Source of the DNA: Caminicella sporogenes DSM 14501
GTDB taxonomy: Bacteria > Bacillota > Clostridia > Peptostreptococcales > Caminicellaceae
DNA length: 64,000 nucleotides
Assembly (NCBI RefSeq): GCF_900142285.1
Contig: NZ_FRAJ01000013.1
Span: 1 to 64,000, forward strand
Direction: 5' to 3'
Below the pieces are notes generated by a model. The model did not search any database, was not told the DNA's origin, and saw nothing but the letters and a program-made list of their open reading frames with translations. The first letter of the stretch is position 1. Each line of letters starts with the position of its first letter. The position numbers and the translations under genes were made by a program. Shown piece by piece: positions 27,279-36,186 of the stretch.

Positions 27279-28889
27279 TTAAATAGCCTCCTTATTATAA
27301 AGTTTATGATATTCTCCAGCCATCATTAAACCAAAATCTCTATCACTATCAGTCGGTTTTAAAATACCTTCTACTTTTCCTTCAGAAATAATCACTATTC
27401 TATCAGATATTGCTCTAAGCTCAGCAAGTTCACTTGAAGTCATAATTATAGTCATTCCAAATTCTTTATTCAATTTCACCAGTAAATCTAAAACTAACTT
27501 TTTAGCTCCTATATCAATTCCTCTAGTAGGTTCAGAAACAAATAATACTTCTGGCTCTAAAGTAAGAGCTCTAGCTAAACAAACTTTTTGCTGATTTCCT
27601 CCACTCAATCGCCTTGTAAGCTGCTCAGGTCCAGTACACCTTATATCTAATTCTTTAATCATTTTTAATGCATGATTTCTAATTTCTTTTTTATCTAATT
27701 GATTAAATATACCAAATCTTTTTAAAAATTTATTTTTTATCTGCATAGTAGTTACTACAATATTATGTTCGATAGAAGAATCTAAAAGTAATCCTACTCC
27801 TCTCCTATCTTCCGATACAAATGCTAAACCTCTTTTTAAAGCTTCATAAGTATCATTTAACTTTAATTTTTCCCCTTTTAAATATACCTCTCCCGAGGAA
27901 GGATAAAGTCCCATTATGCCATTAGCTATACCTATTTTCCCTTGCCCAGCTAATCCTCCTATTCCAAGTATTTCGCCCTTTTTAATTTCAAGATTAATCC
28001 CCTTAACTTCTTCACCGGGCATATCTACTTTTAAATTTTTTATAGACAATATAGTTTCTCTCTTTTCAAAATCTTCTCCATCTTCTCCACTTTTTGCAAT
28101 AACTTCTACTTTTCTACCTACCATAAGTTCTGCTAACTCCAAAACATTCGTTTCTTCTTTCTTGCGAGTAGCAACTAGCTCTCCATCTCTGAGAATAGTA
28201 ATACTATCAGCAGCTTTCATAACTTCATCAAGCCTGTGGGTAATAAACAAAATAGCTATTCCAGATGATGCTAGTTTTTTCATTGCCTTAATAAGATTAT
28301 CTGCCTCACTTTCTGTAAGCACAGCAGTAGGTTCATCAAAAACTAAAAGTTTAACTCCTACTTTATCTATTTCTCTAGCAATTTCTACAAACTGCATATA
28401 CCCTACAGGAAGTCCTGCTATCCTTGCCCACTCATCTATATCTATTCCAAGAGTATCTAAGGCTTTTCGAGCATCTTTCCCCATTTTTTTATAATCTAAA
28501 AATTTCAAACTATCTCTTTTAAAAATTCTTGATACCAAATTATCTTTGGTAATTTCTCTATTTAATTTTATATTTTCTGTCAATGTAAAACCGGGTATGA
28601 GCATAAACTCCTGATGAACCATACCAATTCCACATTCCATAGCTTCCTTTGGAGACTTTACTTCTCTTTTTTTTCCATCTATATAAACTTCTCCGCTAAA
28701 CCCACCAGTTGAATGAATTACAGGCATACCAAATAAAATATTCATAAGCGTAGATTTTCCAGCACCATTTTCTCCTAACAGAGCATGTATTTCTCCCCTT
28801 TTAACAGATAAATTTACACCTTTTAAAACTTTATTACCAAAATATTCCTTATTTATATTTTTCATCTGCAGCATATACTTTTCCTGCAT
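27279..28889 (-). CDS. ABC transporter ATPase with two nucleotide-binding domains
   Basis: 536 aa made of two fused ATPase domains, as in sugar and nucleoside importers. Domain 1 has Walker A GENGAGKST near residue 38 and Walker B LLVFDEPTAVLT. Domain 2 has a degenerate Walker A region GIGGLAGQGKIG, signature LSGGNQQKV and Walker B EVLFVSEPTRGID (Glu-for-Asp change SEPT, normal for this class). It energises the two permeases. The start is uncertain between ATG at 28889 and an ATG five codons on. Confidence 0.9.
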   Translation of the reverse strand: MQEKYMLQMKNINKEYFGNKVLKGVNLSVKRGEIHALLGENGAGKSTLMNILFGMPVIHSTGGFSGEVYIDGKKREVKSPKEAMECGIGMVHQEFMLIPGFTLTENIKLNREITKDNLVSRIFKRDSLKFLDYKKMGKDARKALDTLGIDIDEWARIAGLPVGYMQFVEIAREIDKVGVKLLVFDEPTAVLTESEADNLIKAMKKLASSGIAILFITHRLDEVMKAADSITILRDGELVATRKKEETNVLELAELMVGRKVEVIAKSGEDGEDFEKRETILSIKNLKVDMPGEEVKGINLEIKKGEILGIGGLAGQGKIGIANGIMGLYPSSGEVYLKGEKLKLNDTYEALKRGLAFVSEDRRGVGLLLDSSIEHNIVVTTMQIKNKFLKRFGIFNQLDKKEIRNHALKMIKELDIRCTGPEQLTRRLSGGNQQKVCLARALTLEPEVLFVSEPTRGIDIGAKKLVLDLLVKLNKEFGMTIIMTSSELAELRAISDRIVIISEGKVEGILKPTDSDRDFGLMMAGEYHKLYNKEAI

Positions 28890-28923
28890 ATAATCTCACC
28901 CGCCTTCAAAGTTTCATCAAAAT

Positions 28924-28952
28924 GTAAGGCTGCCAAATAAAGGCAACCTTAC
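28924..28952 (-). terminator. Attenuator hairpin between lipoprotein and ATPase genes
   Basis: Stem GTAAGG-TTGCC/GGCAGCCTTAC with a 7-nt loop followed by ATTTTG. The weak tail suggests partial termination, which would give more binding protein than transporter, a common feature of such operons. Confidence 0.6.
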
Positions 28953-28988
28953 ACATATTCTTTATAAATAATCATTTATGATAATCTA

Positions 28989-30185
28989 TTAAAAATCTAA
29001 AAAGTCTAATAGCACCATTAAATAATTATCATACTTATTACCATTTTCTTCAAGTGGAGTTAAGCTTATATCAGTTTTTGCATATTCTTTAAACTTGTCC
29101 TTAATAACATCTACATCTAATTTGCCATTAGTTTTTCCTTCTATATAAGCCTTAGCATATTCTGCTCCAGCTTCAATAAACATCATAGCAACTGGAACTG
29201 GCCATGTAGAAAATCTACCTGTTCCACCTTTTTCTGCAATTTTAGCTTTTATTTGTTCTATAGCATATTCAACGTCTCCTTTTTTATCTTCTGGTATTTC
29301 TATACCTAAAGCTGATGGAAATCCATGATATGGAGATGGACAGCAAGGTTGAGGATAAATAGCACCTTCTTCAAGACAAGCTGAAATTAATGGAACTTGC
29401 ATAGCACAATTTGTACTGAAAAATGCTGTATCCTTTCCATATTTTTCAACCATTCTTGGCACATCTTCAAGTATGAACTGCTGAGCTCCTGATACACCAG
29501 CATCACCTGTTGGGTCTGGAGCAGTAGCATCAACAAATTTTATACCTAACTTTTCACAATTTTCTTTTAACAAATCTCTCCTTGCTGCTAAAAGCGGATA
29601 TGACATATGTCTTGGAAATGAATAGTGCACAAGTACTTTAGCACCTTGTTTTTTAGCTTGTTTTGGAATAGTTTCTCCCATTGCTAATTCATTCATAGCA
29701 AATACAACATCTGCCACTGCAGCTATCTGACTAGGGTCTTCACCCGGAGTACCAGCAATAAATAAAATATCATCTCTTATTTCTCTAGCTTTTTTAATAG
29801 CTGCAACAGTTCCAGGAACAGCCTGAACTATAATTATAGCTTTTACATCTGGGTCTGATGCCATATTTAAAACATTTGCTATAGTTGTTTCCTGCTCATC
29901 CATAAACTTATCCGGATAAGTCATTAATATAACATGTTCTTTACCATATTTCTTTTGAACTCTCTGAGCTGCCCTATATTCCTCTTCATTCTGAGATACT
30001 GTGCCTGTCATAATGCCTATCTTCCAATTATTAGAAGTGTTTGAAGTTTGAGCTGACTGCTCATCTACTTTTTCTGCTTCATTTGAAGTATTATTATCCG
30101 ACTCATTTGAAGCAGGTTGGCTACAACCAATTAAACCAAGTACCAAAGAAAGTATAAGCATTATTGACAATAATTTTTTTAACAT
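28989..30185 (-). CDS. DUF3798-family substrate-binding-like lipoprotein
   Basis: 398 aa. A type II signal peptide ends in the lipobox LGLIGC; a Ser/Asn/Glu-rich linker follows. The mature part (NWKIGIMTGTVSQNEEEYRAAQ, HYSFPRHMSYPLLAARRDLL, APDPTGDAGVSGAQQFI, YPQPCCPSPYHGFPSALGIE) matches DUF3798, which has a periplasmic-binding-protein-like fold. Lying first in an operon with a fused ATPase and two permeases, it is the probable ligand receptor of that importer. Its ligand is unknown. The start at 30185 has GGGGG upstream and a standard signal peptide; a longer reading adds 29 non-signal residues. Confidence 0.88.
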   Translation of the reverse strand: MLKKLLSIMLILSLVLGLIGCSQPASNESDNNTSNEAEKVDEQSAQTSNTSNNWKIGIMTGTVSQNEEEYRAAQRVQKKYGKEHVILMTYPDKFMDEQETTIANVLNMASDPDVKAIIIVQAVPGTVAAIKKAREIRDDILFIAGTPGEDPSQIAAVADVVFAMNELAMGETIPKQAKKQGAKVLVHYSFPRHMSYPLLAARRDLLKENCEKLGIKFVDATAPDPTGDAGVSGAQQFILEDVPRMVEKYGKDTAFFSTNCAMQVPLISACLEEGAIYPQPCCPSPYHGFPSALGIEIPEDKKGDVEYAIEQIKAKIAEKGGTGRFSTWPVPVAMMFIEAGAEYAKAYIEGKTNGKLDVDVIKDKFKEYAKTDISLTPLEENGNKYDNYLMVLLDFLDF

Positions 30186-30618
30186 TAATAAAATCCCCCT
30201 TTGTTTTATCTTTGTTATGTAACAAATTAATCTTTTTAAACAATTTAATATTAAATTTGTCCCTCCTTTCACATATTTTTTAAAAATTTATTATTAATAA
30301 TATGTAAACAAGTATTGATTAATTCCTGAATTTTTATCAAAGAACTAACATTTTCGTTCTATTTTGACCTTAAATCACAATTAAATCTACTCAATTAATT
30401 TCTTTGTAAGTAAATAGATTCTACATTTATTAGAATTTTCCTTCTATTTTAATTTATTTTTATTTTTAAAATTTTTTATATATTAAAAAAATATTTTACC
30501 AACTATAATTTTATAAAATGTATATTTTAAATTTCTATATTTTAAAATAACTTTGGGAACACTATCTATGAAAATATTTTTAAACAAATCATATAAAATA
30601 AGGCAGGTGGTTATAAAT
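30186..30618. other. AT-rich divergent intergenic region
   Basis: 433 nt between the divergent lipoprotein operon and the FtsH-like gene. I see no RNA gene or riboswitch. A TATAAT at 30505 in plus orientation and a TTGTTT...TAAATT pair near 30300 in minus orientation could be promoters, but neither is convincing. Confidence 0.4.
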
Positions 30619-32178
30619 TTGAAAAGAAAAACTATCTTTTTTATTATTTTTATTTCAATAATTGTCAATACAGTTATTATTGCTCTTTCAAATAGTAGTA
30701 ATAACTTTTCAAATATCTTCAATAATACAAGTAAATATATTTTTATATTGTTTAACATTATTTTAATCATTTGTTTTTTTAGAATTAACAACTCTCCTCA
30801 ATTAGCTACTGTAAACTTAAAAAATGAAAAAAATGAAAAAAGGCGTGAAGAAAACAGTAGTCCCAAAATAGGTTTTTCAGATGTAGCCGGTTTAGAAGAA
30901 GTAAAAGAAGAACTAGGTGAAATAATTGATTTTTTAAAAAATCCAGAAAAATATAAAGCTATGGGAGCAAAAATCCCTAAAGGTATACTGCTCTATGGCC
31001 CACCCGGAACTGGTAAAACCCTATTAGCTAAAGCTATAGCAGGAGAAACAAATTCAAAATTCATACATGCAAGCGGCTCTGAGTTCGTAGAAAAATACGT
31101 AGGAGTTGGTGCAAAAAGAGTAAGAACCCTTTTTGAAAAAGCTAGAAAAGAATCTCCTTCTGTTATTTTTATAGATGAAATTGATGCTATAGGTGCAAAG
31201 AGAAGTTTAGAAAGCAATAATGAAAAAGACCAAACTTTAAATCAATTATTAATTGAAATGGATGGATTCAACAATGACCAAACTATAATAGTAATCGGTG
31301 CTACAAATCGTATAGATATGCTTGATGAAGCATTACTGCGTCCGGGCAGATTTGATAGAAATATATATATTGGAAATCCAGATATTAATTCTAGAAAGGA
31401 AATCTTTAAAGTACATTTAAAAAACAAACCTATAAATCCTAATATAAATATAGAAGAACTTGCAAAAAAAACACACGGTATGTCAGGTGCTCATATTTCT
31501 AACATTGCAAATGAAGCTGCTATTTTAGCAGTTAGAAAAAATAAAAAAATTATTGATAAAGAAGATTTTGATGAAGCTATTGAAAAAGTCATAGGAGGAC
31601 TTGAAAGAAAAAATTCTCATATCATTGATAAAGAAAAAAGAAGGGTTTCTTTTCATGAAGCCGGTCATGCTTTAATGGGAAAAATTTTAAATACAGATTT
31701 AATTACTAAAATCTCTATAATTCCAAGAAGTCAAGCACTTGGCTATGTAATGTATACTCCAGAAGAAGAAAGATTTTTAATCACTAAAGAAGAACTTTTT
31801 AACAAAATTAAAGTAATGCTCGCAGGAAGAGCAGCAGAAGAAGTAATATATGGAAATATATCAACTGGAGCTAAAGATGACCTTAAAAAAGCAAATCAAT
31901 TAGCTTTTCAAATGGTTTGCGAATACGGAATGAGTAATCTAGAAAATAGATTTTTCGAACCAACACTTATAAAAACTTGCTACAATATAATAGATGAAGA
32001 AATAAACAAAATAATAAATTCCTGCTACAAAGATTCTTTTGAAATAATAAAATCTAAAAAAGATATTTTATGTAAAATAGCAGAATCTTTATATGAAAAA
32101 GAAAGTTTAACAGGAGAAGAATTGGAAAACATCTTAAAAGAACATGAAAATTCAAATAACCTATTAGTAAAAACATAA
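30619..32178 (+). CDS. Short FtsH-like AAA+ membrane metalloprotease
   Basis: 519 aa from TTG at 30619, 7 nt after AGGTGG; an upstream ATG at 30553 has no site. Two membrane segments (about residues 6-23 and 39-55) are joined by only about 15 residues, where normal FtsH has an extracytoplasmic domain near 70 residues. The AAA+ domain has Walker A GPPGTGKT at 127-134, SVIFIDEIDAIG and the second region of homology ATNRIDMLDEALLRPGRFDR. The zinc protease motif HEAGH is at 346-350. It is a complete but compact FtsH paralogue, probably degrading membrane proteins. Convergent with thrS. Confidence 0.87.
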   Translation: MKRKTIFFIIFISIIVNTVIIALSNSSNNFSNIFNNTSKYIFILFNIILIICFFRINNSPQLATVNLKNEKNEKRREENSSPKIGFSDVAGLEEVKEELGEIIDFLKNPEKYKAMGAKIPKGILLYGPPGTGKTLLAKAIAGETNSKFIHASGSEFVEKYVGVGAKRVRTLFEKARKESPSVIFIDEIDAIGAKRSLESNNEKDQTLNQLLIEMDGFNNDQTIIVIGATNRIDMLDEALLRPGRFDRNIYIGNPDINSRKEIFKVHLKNKPINPNINIEELAKKTHGMSGAHISNIANEAAILAVRKNKKIIDKEDFDEAIEKVIGGLERKNSHIIDKEKRRVSFHEAGHALMGKILNTDLITKISIIPRSQALGYVMYTPEEERFLITKEELFNKIKVMLAGRAAEEVIYGNISTGAKDDLKKANQLAFQMVCEYGMSNLENRFFEPTLIKTCYNIIDEEINKIINSCYKDSFEIIKSKKDILCKIAESLYEKESLTGEELENILKEHENSNNLLVKT

Positions 32179-32207
32179 AAGTCGTCTAAATTTAATAGAC
32201 GACTTTT
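32177..32207. terminator. Bidirectional terminator between the FtsH-like gene and thrS
   Basis: Stem AAAAGTCGTCTA/TAGACGACTTTT with a 7-nt loop, followed on the plus strand by ATGTTTTTT and preceded by an A-run, so it can serve both genes. Confidence 0.88.
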
Positions 32208-32214
32208 ATGTTTT

Positions 32215-34137
32215 TTAAATATTAGTTAAAACTCTATTTTTTATTTCTTCTACTATTTGATTAATAAAATCTTGTAAATTTTGACTTCCTAATTCACCTT
32301 TATCTCTTGAACGAACAGAAATTGTATTAGTTTCTTCTTCTTTATCTCCAATTATTATCATATAAGGTATTTTTTGTAGTTGTGCTTCACGTATCTTATA
32401 ACCTATTTTTTCACTTCTACTATCAATTTCAACTTTTATATCATTTTCCTTCATTATGTCAGCAACTTTTTTTGCATATTCAACATGCCTGTCAGTAATA
32501 GGTAAAATCTTAACCTGAATAGGAGCAAGCCAAGTTGGAAATCTACCAGCAAAATGTTCAATTAGTATACCTATAAATCTCTCAATGCTTCCAAAAGCAA
32601 CTCTATGAATTACTATAGGTCTATGTTTTTCTCCATCTTTTCCTATATAAGTCAAATCAAATCTTTGAGGCAATTGGAAATCAAGCTGAATAGTTCCACA
32701 CTGCCATGTCCTACCTAGACAGTCCTCTAAATGAAAATCTATCTTAGGTCCGTAAAAAGCTCCATCACCCTCATTTAATTTATATGGAAGCTCTAATTCC
32801 TCTAATGCTTCTTTTAATGCCGATTCAGCCATTTCCCATTCTTCATCAGTACCCATTGAATCTTCAGGTCTTGTTGACAATTCGACATGATATTTAAAAC
32901 CAAACTTTGAATAAACCTCATCAATCAACTTTGCTACTCCTTTAATTTCATCTTTTATCTGTTCTGGAAGCATAAATATATGTGCATCATCTTGAGTAAA
33001 AGCTCTAACCCTCATAAGCCCATGTAAAACTCCAGAAAGCTCATGTCTGTGAACTCTACCAACTTCTGCCACTCTCATAGGAAAATCTCTATAAGAACGC
33101 ATTTCTGTCTTATAAATAAGCATTCCGCCAGGACAGTTCATAGGTTTAATAGCATAATCTTCATCATCAATTAATAATGTATACATATTTTCTTTGTAGT
33201 GATACCAGTGTCCTGAAGTCTCCCATAATTTCCTATTTAAAATGATAGGAGTTTCTACTTCTACATATCCAGCTTTTTTATGAACCTCTCTCCAATATTC
33301 AAGCAAAGTATTTTTTAACTCCATACCATTTGGCAAGAAAAATGGAAAACCCGGTCCTTCTTCTAATATAGCAAATAATTTTAATTCTTTTCCCAATTTC
33401 CTGTGGTCTCTTTTTTTAGCTTCTTCTACTTTATACAAATATTCTTCCAATAATTTTTTCTTAGGAAAAGAAGTTCCATAAATCCTCTGAAGCATTTTAT
33501 TTTTTTCATCGCCTCTCCAATATGCTCCAGCAATACTTAACAGTTTAAAAGCCTTGACATATTTAGTTGAAGGTAAATGAGGTCCTCTACAAAGGTCTAC
33601 AAATTCTCCCTGTTTATAAAAAGATATAGTTTCACCTTCAGGAAGGTCTTTTATAAGTTCTACCTTATATATTTCACCTTTTTCTTCCATCAACTTTAAA
33701 GCTTCTTCTCTTGAAAGTTCAAATCTTTCTATTTTCAAATCTTCTTTAATTATCTTTTCCATTTCCTTTTCTATTTTTTCTAAATCTTCAGGTGTAAATT
33801 TATACTCAGAATCAAAATCATAATAATATCCATTATCAATAGATGGACCAATTGCAAGTTTAGTATCTGGATATAATCTCTTAACTGCTTGTGCTAATAT
33901 ATGAGAACTTGTATGCCTAAATACATCTTTTCCCTTCTCATCTTCAAATCTTAATATATTAACTTCACTATCTTCATTGATTTTATAATCAAGCCCTACT
34001 ACCTCTCCATTTACCTCTCCTGCTACAGCTTCTTTTGCAAGCCTTTTACTTATCATTTCAGCAATTTCTAATATAGTAATGCCTTTAAACACTTCTTTCT
34101 CAGACCCATCTTTCAATATAATCTTAATTTTTTCCAT
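32215..34137 (-). CDS. threonyl: Threonyl-tRNA synthetase
   Basis: 640 aa (usual symbol thrS). Domains in order: TGS (KIIL to GLDYKINEDSEV), the HxxxH editing domain (HTSSHILAQAVKRLYP), the class II core with zinc ligands (MNCPGGML, RVAEVGRVHRHE) and the C-terminal anticodon-binding domain (LAPIQVKILPITDRHVEYAK). ATG at 34137 is 8 nt from GGAGGG. It is controlled by a Thr T-box and followed by a shared terminator. Confidence 0.96.
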   Translation of the reverse strand: MEKIKIILKDGSEKEVFKGITILEIAEMISKRLAKEAVAGEVNGEVVGLDYKINEDSEVNILRFEDEKGKDVFRHTSSHILAQAVKRLYPDTKLAIGPSIDNGYYYDFDSEYKFTPEDLEKIEKEMEKIIKEDLKIERFELSREEALKLMEEKGEIYKVELIKDLPEGETISFYKQGEFVDLCRGPHLPSTKYVKAFKLLSIAGAYWRGDEKNKMLQRIYGTSFPKKKLLEEYLYKVEEAKKRDHRKLGKELKLFAILEEGPGFPFFLPNGMELKNTLLEYWREVHKKAGYVEVETPIILNRKLWETSGHWYHYKENMYTLLIDDEDYAIKPMNCPGGMLIYKTEMRSYRDFPMRVAEVGRVHRHELSGVLHGLMRVRAFTQDDAHIFMLPEQIKDEIKGVAKLIDEVYSKFGFKYHVELSTRPEDSMGTDEEWEMAESALKEALEELELPYKLNEGDGAFYGPKIDFHLEDCLGRTWQCGTIQLDFQLPQRFDLTYIGKDGEKHRPIVIHRVAFGSIERFIGILIEHFAGRFPTWLAPIQVKILPITDRHVEYAKKVADIMKENDIKVEIDSRSEKIGYKIREAQLQKIPYMIIIGDKEEETNTISVRSRDKGELGSQNLQDFINQIVEEIKNRVLTNI

Positions 34138-34167
34138 ATACACACCCTCCTTTTTTTACTTTAGCAA

Positions 34168-34405
34168 TAAAAAAACTCCCATCCCTATAAAAAGGGACGA
34201 GAGCTGTATCCCGCGGTTCCACCCTAATTGAAAAATCCACTCTTACAGCATTAACGTTGCCACCCGGTAATCTTTTCACCTATAGGCTACTAAGATTACT
34301 GCTCAAGGGTAGTTTTCCCATAGTCATGTCGGAAATGCTCTCAGCCAATGACATTTCCTCTCTGTAGACTGGGGCTATAGTACTCTTCCCTATCACAGCA
34401 TTAAC
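34168..34405 (-). promoter_or_regulatory. T-box riboswitch of thrS, specifier ACT (Thr)
   Basis: Minus-strand T-box AGGGTGGAACCGCGGG (about 34212-34227) followed by a terminator with CTCTCGTCCC/GGGATGGGAG and a T-run (about 34168-34202). The specifier loop reads GAAA-ACT-ACCCTTGAG; aligned with the argS and pheS leaders the codon is ACT, threonine. The stem I start GGGAAGAGTACTATAG is near 34385. Confidence 0.93.
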
Positions 34406-34431
34406 TAATATTTACTTGTATTTAATTTATT

Positions 34432-34459
34432 ATTATATTTAAAAAAAAGTATTTGTCAA
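34432..34459 (-). promoter_or_regulatory. Promoter of the thrS T-box transcript
   Basis: TTGACA (34454-34459) and TATAAT (34432-34437) on the minus strand with a 16-nt spacer. Confidence 0.75.
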
Positions 34460-34490
34460 TAATATTACACTTTTTTTCTGATTTTATACC

Positions 34491-35093
34491 TTAAAATTGT
34501 AAAATTATCAATCCTTGTATAATTCCAATTAAAAACCCAATTAAACCACCTAATAATTCTATATGTTTTAATTCTCTTTTGGCAATATTTAAAATTATTC
34601 TTTCTAATTTCTCAAGTTCAAAATTAATAATTTTTTCTTCTATTATTTCTGAAATTTTCACTTTACTTGTAGCTCTGTGTATAAGTCTTTCAGCTAATTC
34701 ATTTATAACTTCTTCTCCCTGAGTTTCAATAACTTCATCTGCATAAGCTATAATCATATTTTTTATAGTTGTAGGAATTAAAGTAGGTATTTTTTGTTCT
34801 ATTATAGTTTTTACTCTTTCTTTAATTTCCAATATAATCTCTGATTTATTTTCTCTTTCAATAAACTTATCTATGATTTCTTCAATAGATATGAGCTCCG
34901 TTTCAACTGTATGTCCAATGCTTTTTGCTATTTCACTTTTTCTCTTTGGTATTAATCCTTGTATATAAAAATTTACACCGGGTATTTTTATAGGTTTTAG
35001 CGGTCTAAATATTAATTTTATAGCAAATACATTAGTAAGCCAGCCTATTACAGCACCTATTACAGCTAAAAACAACAATTTTCCCCAAAACAT
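34491..35093 (-). CDS. DUF445-family membrane protein
   Basis: 200 aa. An N-terminal membrane helix with the DUF445 start pattern (AVIGAVIGWLTNVFAIKLIF, RPLKPIKIPG, GLIPKRKSEIAKSIG) and a C-terminal helix (LLGGLIGFLIGIIQGLIILQ) flank a long helical, charged middle. B. subtilis YtxB-region and YheB-type relatives belong here; function is not defined. ATG at 35093 follows GAGGTGG. It lies between ytxC and thrS on the same strand. Confidence 0.83.
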   Translation of the reverse strand: MFWGKLLFLAVIGAVIGWLTNVFAIKLIFRPLKPIKIPGVNFYIQGLIPKRKSEIAKSIGHTVETELISIEEIIDKFIERENKSEIILEIKERVKTIIEQKIPTLIPTTIKNMIIAYADEVIETQGEEVINELAERLIHRATSKVKISEIIEEKIINFELEKLERIILNIAKRELKHIELLGGLIGFLIGIIQGLIILQF

Positions 35094-35176
35094 CAATTCC
35101 ACCTCTTAAATTTTGTCTTCTGTAAGCATAAAAAGTATATCATATAAAAAAAATTCTTACAATATAAATAAATATT

Positions 35177-36091
35177 CTACTCCTCTTTTATCTCTTTATT
35201 CAAATTGCAAATTCTACAATTATTACAAATATGTAATCTGTCATCAAATATATTTTTTATTGTTTCAATAATTTCATTGTTTTTTATATTACTTATATAA
35301 TGAATTATTATCTTTCTAGGAGCTATATTTATAAGAGAGCTAATTAACAAATCATCTCCATTTAAATTATTATCCTTTAAATCATCAGTTAAATCATTTA
35401 TTGAACTATCTCTAATAGCTTTTAAATTTTTATCATAAAAATGATATCTTCCTGCTTTGTCTACAACTATATTTATAACATCCATCTTCGGCTCCTGTAT
35501 ATTTACAAAATATCTAAGAAGTTTAATAAATTCTTTATACTCTTTTTCCTTCATATATTTTTCAACCACTTTTTCTAAAACTCTACTTAAATCTTCAATA
35601 TAATTTTGCAATCTGAACTTAACAAATCCATTGACATTTATAATCTCCTCTATTGATAAAAATTCTAACAATTCATACAATATTTTAGCCTTTCGATTTA
35701 CTTTATATGGTACATATACATTTCCATCATAAAATTCATTCTCAAGCGATTTATTCAATTCTTCAATTATAATTTTTCTCTCTACTGGCTTTAAAAAGCA
35801 ATAATTATTTTTAAGAATTTTTTTTGCCATTTCTAATTCCAATACATCTATAATATAATCTGCAATAACAATTGCAGCATAATGCTTAAAAAAATTTATA
35901 AAATCTTTTACCTTATCTTTATCATTATTAATACAGTCATCTATATAAAAATAAATAGTATTATATCTACCATTTTTTATTATATCACTTTTAACTGAAA
36001 ACTCTTGGCTCATACAGCTATTAATAATCTTTTCAGCCATAATTTGAACATTTTCTTCATTTTCCTTTATCGTTAATAAAAAAATATCCAC
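35177..36091 (-). CDS. ytxC: Putative sporulation protein YtxC
   Basis: 304 aa, soluble. The middle matches YtxC: NGFVKFRLQNYIEDLSRVLE, EYKEFIKLLRYFVNIQEPKM and DVINIVVDKAGRYHFYD. Near the C-terminus a Cys cluster (HICNNCRICNLN) could bind metal. ytxC is next to thrS in Bacillus too, which supports the call. The start is taken as GTG at 36091, 10 nt after GAGGG; the upstream ATG at 36112 has no binding site. Its role in sporulation is by family name only. Confidence 0.8.
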   Translation of the reverse strand: MDIFLLTIKENEENVQIMAEKIINSCMSQEFSVKSDIIKNGRYNTIYFYIDDCINNDKDKVKDFINFFKHYAAIVIADYIIDVLELEMAKKILKNNYCFLKPVERKIIIEELNKSLENEFYDGNVYVPYKVNRKAKILYELLEFLSIEEIINVNGFVKFRLQNYIEDLSRVLEKVVEKYMKEKEYKEFIKLLRYFVNIQEPKMDVINIVVDKAGRYHFYDKNLKAIRDSSINDLTDDLKDNNLNGDDLLISSLINIAPRKIIIHYISNIKNNEIIETIKNIFDDRLHICNNCRICNLNKEIKEE

Positions 36092-36186
36092 CTGTTTCAC
36101 ACCCTCTCTCATACATTAATTAATATAATATTATATAGTATTTATTTACATCAAATAGATATACAAAATTAACAGCATAATTTTTA

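Noticed and set aside
30483-30791. Minus-strand open frame of 102 residues opposite the start of the FtsH-like gene
   Set aside because: It overlaps a gene with clear domain motifs, is mostly Leu/Ile/Lys from AT-rich DNA, and has no convincing ribosome site.
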